Shown: positions 48,836 through 58,933 of the stretch, in pieces | How positions within the stretch are numbered: the stretch's first letter is position 1 | How the letters are laid out: each line of letters opens with the position of its first letter | Assembly: GCF_006228385.1 (NCBI RefSeq) | Contig: NZ_CP039852.1 | Coordinates: forward strand, 1,442,001-1,506,000 | Length of the DNA stretch: 64,000 nucleotides | Reading direction: 5' to 3' | DNA from: Salinimonas iocasae | Lineage (GTDB): Bacteria; Pseudomonadota; Gammaproteobacteria; Enterobacterales; Alteromonadaceae | Position numbers and translations under genes: made by a program | The notes under the pieces: model-generated | Databases searched by the model: none | What the model saw: the letters and a program-made list of their open reading frames with translations, nothing else | What the model was told of the DNA's origin: nothing

Positions 48836-51800
48836 ATGATGCGCTGTATCAGCCGTGCGTTAATATTTTCAACGTGTCTCTTTCTTACTGCCTGTGGCGG
48901 TGGCTCCGATAGTGCTGAGCCTACACCACAAGAGCCGCCCAAAACTATACCAGATACGCCAGAAGAACCTGAAAAAATTGAAATTTCAGGTAGTGTTGTT
49001 AAGGGGCCGGTTGCCAATGCAACCGTAAACCTCTACATCATCGAACGGGACAAGCCAGAGTTAAAAGGTGCATTACTGGTATCTACGGAAACGTCTGCAG
49101 ACGGCAGCTTTTCTGGTCTTTCGGTTGACGGTGAAGATGATGCTTATTTGTTAGAAATGGTTGTTAAGGAAAACAGTGTTGACCTTAACACCGGATCTGC
49201 ACCTATTTTCCCTTCTATGTTATCGCTCGTAACAAAAGACGATTTGAACGATCTCGATAACGTTAATATATCCCCATTAACACATATCGTTTCACTGGCT
49301 GTTATTGAAAGAAATCCAGCCCCCGTAAACGTTCAGAGCGCCAGAAACAACTTCATGAGCGTGTTACACAATAAGCTGGGATTAGGTGCTCCTGATACCT
49401 TCGATATCTTTTCCTCGCCGCTGGTTGGCGATGAGCGAATAGCAGACCCGGAAGTGCTGCTAGCGCATCGCACCTATAACGAAGCTATTGCTGCTCTTTT
49501 CCACTACGCTGCCGAAGGTTTAGATACAGATGTTGCAACTATAGCTTCAATGATAGCCAAAGACATCCTTGATGGTGAGCTTGACGGAAAGCTCAACGAT
49601 ACCGAACTCTCATCGCAGCTAATCGAAGTACTCGACAATGCCCCTGTCGCCTTTTTACCTATTCCGGGTACTGATCAGGATGGCAATCCGGAAACAGACG
49701 ATCCCTTTACGGTTGAGCTTACACTAGAGCTTATGCTCAACGAGCAGGAAAAGCTTGGAATTGAAGTGGATAGTGGATTTTCTCGTTCAAATTTAAACGT
49801 TTACGTACCTCGTCCTTTTGGTAGTGACTTTGACGGAGATGGTATCCCTGATGACACTGACCTCGATTGGAATGGTGACGGTATAGAGGATATCGATGAC
49901 GATGGTCCTTTTGATACAGATGGCGACGGGATAGAAGATAGCGAGGATGCTTTCCCATCAGATGCCGGATGCTTTCTGGAACAGGATGGTAAAGGGTCTG
50001 ATTGCTGGGTTTCAATCCTTGGGCGCATGGATAGCGTTGAAACTGTTACGCTTGAAGACCAGCGTGTTGCGCATTTTGCGCGATCAGAATCGGGAAGCAT
50101 CGTTCACGTTGTCGTGCAGCACGCAGAAAATGGCAATATCGAAAAAGTACTAACAGGTGTCAGTCTGGAAAAGGCAGTTGTTACCACGCAGACGTATGAT
50201 ATTTACGGGATTAATGCAGACAATCTACTAATTCATTTCGACCCGGATGGCGCACAGGTACTCAAGTCTTTCGAGCACGTACCTTTCACTTTACTGGCAT
50301 TGCCAGAAAGTATCTTTGTTACTACGTATGAGTCGGGCCAGCTGATAAATAAAGACGGTGTTGGTGAGGCAAACAGTGATTTGAGTTATCTGCAAGTTAG
50401 CAGTCATGCTATTGATAGAGAACATCGTTTAGCCTACCTGGTCAACGAAGGTGGCACCATTTTCAAAGTCAGTTACAACGAAGATGCTTTAACGGCGGAA
50501 ATCCTGACATATAGCGATATTGTCAGTGGAGTATCGACAATTCTGCTCAGTCCCGATGGTACGCAGTTCATGTTAGATGATGGGACTATTTATTCGACCG
50601 AAACATTTGCGCACGTCACGTCTCTACATCTTTCTGCAAAGGATGGCGTATGGTTAGAGGACGGTACAATCATCCTGATAACAAGTACAGAAGACGGTGA
50701 CAGGCTGCTTCGGTTTAATAATGAGTTGTCCCTGATACAGGAAAGTACTGTTCCTGATTATCAGAGCATCTTTGCTATAGAAAATGATGTTTATATAACA
50801 AACCTGGCTAATAGCCAGTTGCTCACTCAATCACTGACTCTCACACTCGATTCAGACGGCGATGGCGTCAATGATGCGCAAGACGCTTTCCCTACTAATG
50901 CCAGGGCGTCTGTAGATTCGGATGGTGATGGTTTTCCCGATACTATAAATACTGAACTTAATGGTAATGATACGCTCATCGTTGATGCGTTTCCCATGGA
51001 CAGTGCATGCTGGGAGTCATCCCATGGTGTGAACGGAAAGTGTGATATAGCGGGCAGAATTCAGTCTTTCTTTCCTGCAAAAACCTTTACCGATAATGCA
51101 TCGCGACTGTATCTGCTGGATAACGACAATGCATTGCTTCATCGCTGGGATATAGAACAAGAAGCGTTCTTAAATCCTGTCATTTTAGATAAGCGTTCTT
51201 ATGTACAAACTGCCTTCTTTGTTGAAAGCAAAAATGCTATTTACATTGGATATGGGAACGGTCTCATACAGCAAGTTGATGTTGGGCAACCCATACCAAT
51301 ACCCTCAGCGTTTGGTTCGCTAAGCGGTTATTTAAATAACCTGCATTTAGTTGGCGATTTTTTGATGGCAATGGGTGATGATCATGGTGGATCTTATTAT
51401 ACCACCCTTGACCTTGACGCAAATGTGCGCGACCGCATATCTGCAAGCTATTATTACACTGATGGAATTTTTAACCCGGCAGATACAAATTTCTATTTTT
51501 ACAGCGATTATGGTTCGATAAGCGCTATTGAGGTAGATCAGTTCAATGGACTGCTATTGAATGAACGTCTTATCGATGATAGTGCGACGAATAATCTTCA
51601 ACAGCTCGTATTACTATCGCAAAATCAATTGTTAGCCAGCAACGGCTACCTTTTCTACACCGACTCTTACGCAGTCGACGAAACCGGCTTACCCTCATTT
51701 TCACACATGGTATTCAGTGAGAACGCGCTTATTGCGGTAGCCAACAATACACCGACGCTGGTGAACCTTTACGATGGTGAGACGCTAAAACAAGTCGGGT

Positions 51801-54445
51801 CGGTTACTACTCCTGGTACTATCGTTGGGTTAGAACAGTCTGGTGACAATATTGTTGCAGTTAGCTATGACTACCAACAATTCTTCTTTGAAGTCATCTC
51901 ACTGGCTGATGGGGATGGTGATGGCATCCCCCAGTGGTGGGAGTCTCAAAATGGTTACAGCGATACAATCGCTGAAGATGCTGGGGAAGATGCGGATAAT
52001 GATGGCCTGTCTACCTATCTGGAGTTTGTAAACGCCACTAATCCTGCACAAAGTGACACCGATTCTGATGGTGTGTCAGACGGGCAGGAAGTGGAAATCG
52101 GTTCATCTCCAATTCTCAGCGATACAGACGGCGACGGATTAAACGATGGCGCCGAAGTCGAAAATGGCACATCGTTACTTGAGGTAGATACTGATTCTGA
52201 CGGCCTGAATGATTACGAAGAGGTCGTGACTTTTTCATCTAACCCGTTATTGAGTGATTCAGACAACGATGGTATGCCCGATGCCTATGAAGCGTTGAAC
52301 GGCTTGGCCATCAATGCTGACGATAGCATGAGTGATACTGATGCGGATGGATTGGCAAATATTGCTGAGTATGAGCAGGGTACTGATGTGAATCTGCCTG
52401 ATACTGACTTTGATAATCTGTCTGATGGAGATGAGATTAATAGCTATAGTACAAACCCTCTTTTGCAGGATACTGATGGTGACAGAATTCTGGATGGGGA
52501 TGAGGTTGGTTTAGGCTTGTCTCCAACGCTTGCTGGTGATGCTAAAACAGATGATGATAATGATAGCTTTAGCAATGTGCAGGAGTACTTCGCAGGCACC
52601 GATATTTTTGATATTGCCGACGTGCCTGTGGCAACCGAATTATCTGATGGTTCGGATGAATCATCTAAACGCTTCAACCCTATAGCTGTCAGCAATGATG
52701 TAACAAACCTGGCAAATGGTCGCTGGTCTGTCGTGGATGTGATTGGTGAAAAAATAGTAGCTGACACAACAAGGCTATTCACACTGACAAACAATCTTCA
52801 GGTTGTCGCTATCGATTTAGTCACCGGGACCACGCTATGGACTGCTGCGGTTGATGCAGAAGAGTACACGACCAAAAATCTTTACTTACTGGGTGATACA
52901 CTTGTTGTTCATTCAGAAACTAAACTTCACTTCTATTCTGCCGGTAGCGGTGAACTATTAAATGAGAAGTTACTAGGCGGTTACAATGTAAGGGCTACAC
53001 AGTCAGACGATAATCAGCTGATAACAGTCACTGATGAATCAGTGAGAGCATACAGCGCGCAAAACGCTATCCAGTGGGAGCGAAATTTTGACTCTCAGGT
53101 ATACGATTTTGTTGTCAGTGGTAGTCGTCTAGTCGTGCAACTTTACGACGATAAACTAGTCACCGTGGACTTATCGGATGGCAGCATCCTAAAAGAGCGT
53201 GATACATCAGGTACGGACTTGCGCTTTGCCGGAATCCTGCAGTCAGGTTCATATCCTTCTCATATCTTAAAATATGTTGATGAGCAGCTCTACCGAATTA
53301 ATATCGAGACCCTGGAAATCACTGCTCAAAAAGTAGTGGGTTACTGGGATTGGTTCGTTTCTGTCGAAGGGCTCATCTATGTCTTTAGCTCCTATGGCGA
53401 TATAGATGTTATCCGCGAGACAGATAGTAATTTGGCTGCAGAAACACTGCTGGAAAATGTTTTTGTCAGTTCAATAGATAATTTTGTGCTGGCTAAAGAT
53501 AAGTTACTTTTATCCGACAACGGTTTTACCAAAGTTTTTGATCGCACCACGGGGTCGCTGGAGGGGGAAATCGACGTTAGCGGTAGCCTGGCGCTGTTAC
53601 CTACGGATCTACTGTTGATTACAAAAGATGGGTTTACCCGAGCAATTGAAATTGGTCGGGACAGCGATGGTGACTCGGCCAATGACTGGTGGGAAAACTA
53701 TTACGGTTTAGACCCTGAGGACACTGCGGATGGTGAACTCGATTCTGACAACGATGGCTTGGTAAATGCCGAAGAGTTTATCAATCGCACAAATCCTACG
53801 TTAAGTGATACGGATAGCGACGGTCTTAGCGATTTTAATGAGATAAAGGTCACAGGAACATCCCCGCTGGAATCTGACACAGATAGCGATGGGTTGAACG
53901 ATGGTGCTGAATTAAATACTTATTCTACAGATCCGCTGATGGTAGACACTGATGGGGACGCGTTTACCGATTTTGTTGAAGTCGGGAACAGCTCTGACCC
54001 ACTAGATTCTGGCTCTACGCCAGCTGGTATTGCCCCTACCTATTTCTCTTTCGAGTCAGAAAGTTTATCTGGTTTTATCGAAACAGGCGACTTGATAGAG
54101 CAATGGGAAGTGTCAGGTAGTGATGCGATAGATGGCAATTTCAGCCTGAAATCAGCAGAGTCTTTGAGCGATAGTGAAACTGCCACTATTGATAAAGTAG
54201 TTAATTTAAGTGCCGGTTCGGTGCAGTTCGAATTTAAAATCGACAGCGAATCAGGTTTCGACTATTTCGAGTTCCTGATAAATGGCTCATCACGGTATGT
54301 TGCTTCCGGCAATCAGTCCGGAACAGTCAAATTTTCAATCGAGGCAGGAACAACGTTGCTTACCTGGCGATATGTAAAAGACAACTCGGTGAGTGATGGT
54401 GCCGATGCCGTCTGGATAGACAATATTCATTTTATTGAACAGTAA
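48836..54445 (+). CDS. Giant lipoprotein with thrombospondin type 3 repeats and propeller-like domains
   Basis: 1869 residues. It starts at ATG 48836 with AGGA upstream and has a lipoprotein signal (LFLTACGGGSD, Cys20), then a Pro/Glu linker. A beta domain follows (about 48-110, SGSVVKGPVANATVNLY). Ca-binding TSP3-type blocks of the form DxDxDGxxD occur in four clusters (about 330-365, 671-700, 1022-1260, 1605-1728). Between them lie three beta-rich, propeller-like segments; the last (about 1280-1600) has PQQ-type repeats such as VVAIDLVTGTTLW. The C-terminal 140 residues look like a jelly-roll (FESESLSGF). It is probably a surface-exposed, calcium-stabilised protein for adhesion or binding. 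It interrupts the usual fimV-truA order. Function unknown. Confidence 0.85.
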   Translation: MMRCISRALIFSTCLFLTACGGGSDSAEPTPQEPPKTIPDTPEEPEKIEISGSVVKGPVANATVNLYIIERDKPELKGALLVSTETSADGSFSGLSVDGEDDAYLLEMVVKENSVDLNTGSAPIFPSMLSLVTKDDLNDLDNVNISPLTHIVSLAVIERNPAPVNVQSARNNFMSVLHNKLGLGAPDTFDIFSSPLVGDERIADPEVLLAHRTYNEAIAALFHYAAEGLDTDVATIASMIAKDILDGELDGKLNDTELSSQLIEVLDNAPVAFLPIPGTDQDGNPETDDPFTVELTLELMLNEQEKLGIEVDSGFSRSNLNVYVPRPFGSDFDGDGIPDDTDLDWNGDGIEDIDDDGPFDTDGDGIEDSEDAFPSDAGCFLEQDGKGSDCWVSILGRMDSVETVTLEDQRVAHFARSESGSIVHVVVQHAENGNIEKVLTGVSLEKAVVTTQTYDIYGINADNLLIHFDPDGAQVLKSFEHVPFTLLALPESIFVTTYESGQLINKDGVGEANSDLSYLQVSSHAIDREHRLAYLVNEGGTIFKVSYNEDALTAEILTYSDIVSGVSTILLSPDGTQFMLDDGTIYSTETFAHVTSLHLSAKDGVWLEDGTIILITSTEDGDRLLRFNNELSLIQESTVPDYQSIFAIENDVYITNLANSQLLTQSLTLTLDSDGDGVNDAQDAFPTNARASVDSDGDGFPDTINTELNGNDTLIVDAFPMDSACWESSHGVNGKCDIAGRIQSFFPAKTFTDNASRLYLLDNDNALLHRWDIEQEAFLNPVILDKRSYVQTAFFVESKNAIYIGYGNGLIQQVDVGQPIPIPSAFGSLSGYLNNLHLVGDFLMAMGDDHGGSYYTTLDLDANVRDRISASYYYTDGIFNPADTNFYFYSDYGSISAIEVDQFNGLLLNERLIDDSATNNLQQLVLLSQNQLLASNGYLFYTDSYAVDETGLPSFSHMVFSENALIAVANNTPTLVNLYDGETLKQVGSVTTPGTIVGLEQSGDNIVAVSYDYQQFFFEVISLADGDGDGIPQWWESQNGYSDTIAEDAGEDADNDGLSTYLEFVNATNPAQSDTDSDGVSDGQEVEIGSSPILSDTDGDGLNDGAEVENGTSLLEVDTDSDGLNDYEEVVTFSSNPLLSDSDNDGMPDAYEALNGLAINADDSMSDTDADGLANIAEYEQGTDVNLPDTDFDNLSDGDEINSYSTNPLLQDTDGDRILDGDEVGLGLSPTLAGDAKTDDDNDSFSNVQEYFAGTDIFDIADVPVATELSDGSDESSKRFNPIAVSNDVTNLANGRWSVVDVIGEKIVADTTRLFTLTNNLQVVAIDLVTGTTLWTAAVDAEEYTTKNLYLLGDTLVVHSETKLHFYSAGSGELLNEKLLGGYNVRATQSDDNQLITVTDESVRAYSAQNAIQWERNFDSQVYDFVVSGSRLVVQLYDDKLVTVDLSDGSILKERDTSGTDLRFAGILQSGSYPSHILKYVDEQLYRINIETLEITAQKVVGYWDWFVSVEGLIYVFSSYGDIDVIRETDSNLAAETLLENVFVSSIDNFVLAKDKLLLSDNGFTKVFDRTTGSLEGEIDVSGSLALLPTDLLLITKDGFTRAIEIGRDSDGDSANDWWENYYGLDPEDTADGELDSDNDGLVNAEEFINRTNPTLSDTDSDGLSDFNEIKVTGTSPLESDTDSDGLNDGAELNTYSTDPLMVDTDGDAFTDFVEVGNSSDPLDSGSTPAGIAPTYFSFESESLSGFIETGDLIEQWEVSGSDAIDGNFSLKSAESLSDSETATIDKVVNLSAGSVQFEFKIDSESGFDYFEFLINGSSRYVASGNQSGTVKFSIEAGTTLLTWRYVKDNSVSDGADAVWIDNIHFIEQ

Positions 54446-54449
54446 GTCT

Positions 54450-54479
54450 AAAAAAGCTTCGCTTGCGAAGCTTTTTTTT
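54450..54479 (+). terminator. Rho-independent terminator after the giant lipoprotein gene
   Basis: AAGCTTCGC-TT-GCGAAGCTT stem flanked by a run of A and eight T. Confidence 0.92.
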
Positions 54480-54585
54480 CGTCTATCTTTAGCCCGAGGC
54501 TATTTATCGAGCGTAACTGAATTGCATCCCAAAGCGCCTGTGATTACACTTACGCGTTTTAGACACAACAGGGTATGAGGGTGTG

Positions 54586-55371
54586 ATGAACCGGTACGCA
54601 TTGGGTATCGAATACGATGGTGCAGCGCACTATGGTTGGCAGCGACAATTGAATGTTCCTAGCGTTCAGGCGTACCTGGAAACAGCCTTGAGTAAAGTTG
54701 CTGATGAAAAGATTCAGGTCCAGTGTGCGGGCCGAACCGATGCGGGTGTGCATGCAACGGGGCAGGTGGTACATTTTACCAGTAGTGTAACCCGCCCGGA
54801 GCGAGCATGGACGATGGGCGTTAATGCTAATTTGCCTGACTCGGTAGCGGTCAACTGGTCAACAGAAGTTGATGAAGAGTTTCATGCCCGCTTTTCAGCC
54901 ACACATCGTCGCTATCGTTATATTATCTATAATGCGGTAAATAGGCCGGCGATTTTGGGTAAAGGCGTTACTCACGTTTACAAGCCTCTTGATGAAAGCC
55001 GGATGCATGAAGGGGCGCAGGCATTAGTTGGTGAACATGACTTTAGTGCCTTCCGCGCAGCCCATTGCCAGTCGAACAGTCCATTCAGAAATGTAACGCA
55101 CGTATCGGTCAGTCGTACGGGGCGCTACGTCATTATTGATATCCGGGCAAACGCGTTTGTTCATCATATGGTTAGAAATATTGCTGGCTCGCTGATTGAA
55201 ATCGGTGCCAGTGAACAGCCTGTGAACTGGATGGCGTCCTTACTTGACGGCAAAGACCGTACGCTGGCCGCTGCGACCGCCAAACCACATGGTTTATATC
55301 TTGTAGATGTAACCTATCCGGAACGCTTTGCACTACCAGAGCGTTCTTTAGGCCCATTATTCCTTACCTGA
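54586..55371 (+). CDS. truA: tRNA pseudouridine(38-40) synthase
   Basis: 261 residues from ATG 54586, with GAGGG just upstream (a GTG one codon earlier is possible). The catalytic Asp52 is in [18 protein letters not shown]. Further TruA marks are [60 protein letters not shown] and [13 protein letters not shown]. The enzyme makes pseudouridine in the anticodon stem-loop of tRNAs. It opens the truA-accD-folC-dedD-cvpA-purF series. Confidence 0.97.
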   Translation: MNRYALGIEYDGAAHYGWQRQLNVPSVQAYLETALSKVADEKIQVQCAGRTDAGVHATGQVVHFTSSVTRPERAWTMGVNANLPDSVAVNWSTEVDEEFHARFSATHRRYRYIIYNAVNRPAILGKGVTHVYKPLDESRMHEGAQALVGEHDFSAFRAAHCQSNSPFRNVTHVSVSRTGRYVIIDIRANAFVHHMVRNIAGSLIEIGASEQPVNWMASLLDGKDRTLAAATAKPHGLYLVDVTYPERFALPERSLGPLFLT

Positions 55372-55536
55372 TGATGAGTAGTTTTTGCATACATGGTATA
55401 ACTTCTTAGACCAGTTTTATTTTTTCGATTTTTCTGTATTGTGATGTAATAGCGGGCTAATCATAACAGTACGCAGCAAACTCAATAGAACAAAGAACAA
55501 TTGCTGTGTTCACTAAGCGTAAAAGGATTCTCCACG

Positions 55537-56382
55537 ATGAGCTGGATTCAAAAAATTCTTCCCAGAACACAAACGTCGACAAAGGGGAATGTTCCCGAAG
55601 GTATCTGGACAAAATGTAGCTCTTGTCAGGCTGTATTGTATAAAAACGAGCTTGAGAAGCTGCTGGAAGTTTGTCCCAAGTGCGATAACCATATGCGTAT
55701 CAGCGCCCGACGTCGCCTGGACAGTTTTCTGGACAAAAACGACCGTAAAGAACTCGGCGCGAACTTCGAGCCTCAGGATATTCTTAAGTTTAAAGATTCT
55801 AAGCGCTACAAAGATCGCATCTCTGCAGCACAGAAAAGTACCAGCGAGAAAGATGCACTGATTGCGATGCAGGGCAAACTGAAAGGTATGCCTGTTGCGG
55901 CAGTAAGCTTCGAATTCGCTTTCATGGGTGGGTCGATGGCTTCTGTCGTCGGTGCACGATTTGTGGCGGCAGTGAATGCCTGCATTGAGCACAATATGCC
56001 ACTGGTGTGCTTTTCAGCAAGTGGCGGTGCGCGTATGCAGGAAGCACTGATGTCACTCATGCAAATGGCTAAGACTTCTGCAGCGCTGGCTAAAATGCGC
56101 GAGAAAGGGTTGCCGTATATTTCTGTACTGACCGATCCGACAATGGGTGGTGTGTCAGCCAGCCTTGCAATGCTCGGGGATATTAACGTTGCTGAGCCAC
56201 GCGCGTTAATCGGTTTTGCTGGGCCTCGGGTTATCGAGCAAACGGTTCGTGAAACGCTGCCTGAAGGTTTCCAGCGTAGCGAATTTCTGCTGGATAAAGG
56301 CGCCATTGATATGATCGTTGATCGACGCGAAATGCGGGATAAAATTCATGGCTTGCTGTTAAAACTGCACCGCCCTGACTAA
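55537..56382 (+). CDS. accD: Acetyl-CoA carboxylase carboxyltransferase subunit beta
   Basis: 281 residues from ATG 55537 (AAAAGG about ten bases upstream). The N-terminal zinc ribbon has Cys27, 30, 46 and 49 (CSSC...CPKC). The carboxyltransferase core includes [18 protein letters not shown] and [19 protein letters not shown], then [16 protein letters not shown] and [12 protein letters not shown]. With AccA it transfers the carboxyl group from biotin to acetyl-CoA, making malonyl-CoA for fatty acid synthesis. It lies 3 bp ahead of folC, so the two are co-transcribed. Confidence 0.97.
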   Translation: MSWIQKILPRTQTSTKGNVPEGIWTKCSSCQAVLYKNELEKLLEVCPKCDNHMRISARRRLDSFLDKNDRKELGANFEPQDILKFKDSKRYKDRISAAQKSTSEKDALIAMQGKLKGMPVAAVSFEFAFMGGSMASVVGARFVAAVNACIEHNMPLVCFSASGGARMQEALMSLMQMAKTSAALAKMREKGLPYISVLTDPTMGGVSASLAMLGDINVAEPRALIGFAGPRVIEQTVRETLPEGFQRSEFLLDKGAIDMIVDRREMRDKIHGLLLKLHRPD

Positions 56383-56385
56383 GCG

Positions 56386-57657
56386 ATGAAGACATCAACT
56401 TCGGCTGCGCCAAAAAACAGAACCCTGGCGGAATGGTTGTCTTATCTTGAGTCCGTACATCCCAGTGTTATTGAGCTGGGATTAAACCGCATAAAACTGG
56501 TGGCTGAAAGGCTGGACTTAAACTTTAGAGATAAAACGGTAATTACTGTTGCCGGCACTAACGGAAAAGGCACAACGTGTCGTTTTTTGGAGCAGGCTTG
56601 TTTACGCCAGGGCAAAACAACCGGGGTTTACAGTTCACCCCATTTACTTGATTACCGTGAACGTGTACGCATCAACAATGAAAATGCACCAGGCCAGCAA
56701 TTTTGTGATGCGTTTGCCACTATTGAAGCAGCCAGAGAGGATATTTCTTTAACTTACTTTGAGTTTGGTACCCTCGCTGCGCTGATGCTGATGAAGCAAG
56801 CTGATGTTGATGTGCTTATTCTTGAAGTGGGTTTAGGGGGGCGTCTTGACGCCACCAATATTATTGATGCCGATCTTGCCGTAATAACTACTATTGATCT
56901 TGACCATCAGGACTGGTTAGGCGACACCCGCGATGCTATCGGCAGAGAAAAAGCGGGTATAATGCGTCCTTGCGGTAAAGCAGTAATCGGTGAGCCTGCA
57001 CCTCCTGAAAGCTTGAATGACGTTGTTGAAAGCCTTGATGTAAAGGCGCTTTGGGCAGGACAGAATTTTCTCATCGAACAGAATAGTGAGACCTGGAGCT
57101 GGGTGTGTGGTGAATATCGTATTGATGAGTTACCAATACCTCGTATTCCGACACAAAATGTAGCCACAGCACTGGCTGCGTTACAAGTGCTTGATATGCT
57201 GCCTGCACCCTCTATGATCAGGGAGTTGTCCTCTCAGGTAAGCCTGCCGGGACGACTTGAAACCATTGCGCTATTACCACGGGTGGTGGTGGACGTCGGG
57301 CACAATCCACAGGCAATGGCCGCACTACGAAGCTGGATTGAATCACAACAATATAAAAATCTGCATTTTGTGACCGGCATGCTTAAAGACAAGTCAATTA
57401 AAGCCACTCTGGCTGAATTGTCCGGCCTATCTGCACGGTGGTTTTTAGGTACCACTAACGGACCGCGGGGTGCCGTATCGCGTCTGTTGCAGGAAAATCT
57501 TGCTAAATCGGAACAAAATCAGTCAAACTGTTACAATAGCGTTGGTGAGGCATACGCCCAGGCAATCAATGACGCAGATGATAAAGATTTAATCGTTGTT
57601 TTCGGTTCTTTCCTTACCGTTGCAGATGTCATGCAAGCGACCTTGCCCCCAGCATAG
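56386..57657 (+). CDS. folC: Bifunctional dihydrofolate synthase/folylpolyglutamate synthase
   Basis: 423 residues. The P-loop is TVAGTNGKGTTCRFLEQ (about 54-70). Mur-ligase-family features are YSSPHLLDYRERVRIN, LEVGLGGRLDATNI, TTIDLDHQDWLGDTRDAIGREKAGI, and a C-terminal VVDVGHNPQAM. It adds glutamate to dihydropteroate and to folates. Order accD-folC-dedD is classical. Confidence 0.96.
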   Translation: MKTSTSAAPKNRTLAEWLSYLESVHPSVIELGLNRIKLVAERLDLNFRDKTVITVAGTNGKGTTCRFLEQACLRQGKTTGVYSSPHLLDYRERVRINNENAPGQQFCDAFATIEAAREDISLTYFEFGTLAALMLMKQADVDVLILEVGLGGRLDATNIIDADLAVITTIDLDHQDWLGDTRDAIGREKAGIMRPCGKAVIGEPAPPESLNDVVESLDVKALWAGQNFLIEQNSETWSWVCGEYRIDELPIPRIPTQNVATALAALQVLDMLPAPSMIRELSSQVSLPGRLETIALLPRVVVDVGHNPQAMAALRSWIESQQYKNLHFVTGMLKDKSIKATLAELSGLSARWFLGTTNGPRGAVSRLLQENLAKSEQNQSNCYNSVGEAYAQAINDADDKDLIVVFGSFLTVADVMQATLPPA

Positions 57658-57685
57658 ATACGATAGGTAGTAACAGGAGTATTCA

Positions 57686-58276
57686 GTGAGTTCGGCCCTT
57701 CAAAACCGACTGGTAGGTACTGTCATCGTGGTGGCTTTGGCGGTCATTTTTTTACCTGATTTTCTCAATGGTAAGCAGGAAACGGTCAAAGCTGATTTTG
57801 CCAGCGCGCCGGCAACACCGGCTAAAAAACCTATTGTCGAGCCTGACAACTTTCCTTCCGAACGTGTCGCCCGCGCGGCGCAGCGCCCCATCGAAATTGT
57901 AGATGAGCAAGCGATCGATGAACCTGTTGCAGAGGGGGAGCAAAATGATCTTGAGGCTGCCGACAGTGTCGCTGCAAGTAATGACCTTGCCAGTCAAACA
58001 GTGGTTAATGCGCCGGCAGATACCGCTGAAGATGCTGGTTGGGTCATTCAGTTGGGAAGTTTTCGGCACAAGAAGAATGTTCAGCAGTTACTTAAGAAGT
58101 TGGAGAAAGCCGGCTATCGCGCGTTCAGCCGAAGCATAAAAACAAACTCAGGTGCGCTGACCAAAGTGTTTGTCGGTCCGGATTTGAATAAGAAAAAGCT
58201 TGATAATGCCTTACCTCACCTTAAAGAACTGACCGGGCTTAAAGGTAAAGTGACTGAGTTCAGGGTAAATTCATAG
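57686..58276 (+). CDS. dedD: DedD-like SPOR-domain cell division protein
   Basis: 196 residues, GTG start at 57686 with AGGAG six bases upstream. A single membrane helix near the N-terminus (VGTVIVVALAVIFLPDFL) is followed by an acidic, Ala/Pro-rich linker. The SPOR domain (about 118-196) has WVIQLGSFRHKKNVQQLLKKL and LTKVFVGPDLNKKKLD. SPOR domains bind denuded glycan strands at the division septum. Located between folC and cvpA as in E. coli. Confidence 0.93.
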   Translation: MSSALQNRLVGTVIVVALAVIFLPDFLNGKQETVKADFASAPATPAKKPIVEPDNFPSERVARAAQRPIEIVDEQAIDEPVAEGEQNDLEAADSVAASNDLASQTVVNAPADTAEDAGWVIQLGSFRHKKNVQQLLKKLEKAGYRAFSRSIKTNSGALTKVFVGPDLNKKKLDNALPHLKELTGLKGKVTEFRVNS

Positions 58277-58334
58277 CCCCGGCCTGTTGTGCATATTTTA
58301 TAAACAATTTTCTTGGCAGTGACCGCTTTTCAGA

Positions 58335-58363
58335 TTGGTAATACCCCTTGCTTCTGGTAGAAT
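58335..58363 (+). promoter_or_regulatory. Sigma-70-like promoter of cvpA-purF
   Basis: TTGGTA (58335-58340) and TAGAAT (58358-58363) are separated by 17 bp, and a TGG precedes the -10 box (extended -10-like). It lies about 65 bp before cvpA. I saw no PurR-like ACGCAAACGTTTGCGT palindrome near it. Confidence 0.7.
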
Positions 58364-58427
58364 GCGCGCCATCTTGACGCTGAGACGACTGCCGTGCTCG
58401 TTTTCATAAGGTATGGGCTAATTTAAC

Positions 58428-58919
58428 GTGTTGAACTGGGTCGATTTTTCTATAATTGGTATCATTGCGATATCAACCCTGATTAGCCTCGTCCGGGGTT
58501 TTGTCAAAGAAGCCATCTCTTTAGTTGTCTGGTTTGGTGCATTGTTTATAGCCAGCCAGTTTTTCGCTGATTTAGCCGTTTATTTCACCAGTATAAACGA
58601 TCCTGTGCTTAGAAATGGCGCAGCAATTGCGGTGTTATTTATCATGGCCCTGATTGTAGGCGGTCTCATAAATCATACCGTCGGGCAGGCAGTTCATGCA
58701 TCCGGCCTGTCGGGTGCTGATCGTATCCTCGGCGCTGTTTTTGGTGCATTGCGCGGCGTTTTGATTGTCAGTGCGCTATTATTTTTCATGGATACCTTCA
58801 CGGCTGCGGCAACCGCAACGTGGTGGCAGCAATCTGTGCTGATCCCGGAATTCGGGGTCATCATCGAGTGGTTTTTTGCATTTGTAAAAGGCAGCTCCAG
58901 TTTTTTAACTCCCGCTTAA
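58428..58919 (+). CDS. cvpA: CvpA family membrane protein
   Basis: 163 residues with four membrane helices (about 5-22, 28-48, 64-86, 101-122). Family motifs are DFSIIGIIAISTLISLVRGF (start of helix 1 and Arg-Gly loop) and LSGADRILGAVFGALRGVLI. Start GTG 58428 (a TTG directly follows); the nearest AAGG is rather far upstream, so the initiation site is less sure. CvpA is needed for colicin V production and for envelope resistance in several species. Directly upstream of purF, as usual. Confidence 0.93.
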   Translation: MLNWVDFSIIGIIAISTLISLVRGFVKEAISLVVWFGALFIASQFFADLAVYFTSINDPVLRNGAAIAVLFIMALIVGGLINHTVGQAVHASGLSGADRILGAVFGALRGVLIVSALLFFMDTFTAAATATWWQQSVLIPEFGVIIEWFFAFVKGSSSFLTPA

Positions 58920-58933
58920 GATAGGTAAAACAG

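Noticed and set aside
58280..58430. PurR operator upstream of cvpA-purF
   Set aside because: No palindrome resembling ACGCAAACGTTTGCGT is present near the promoter.
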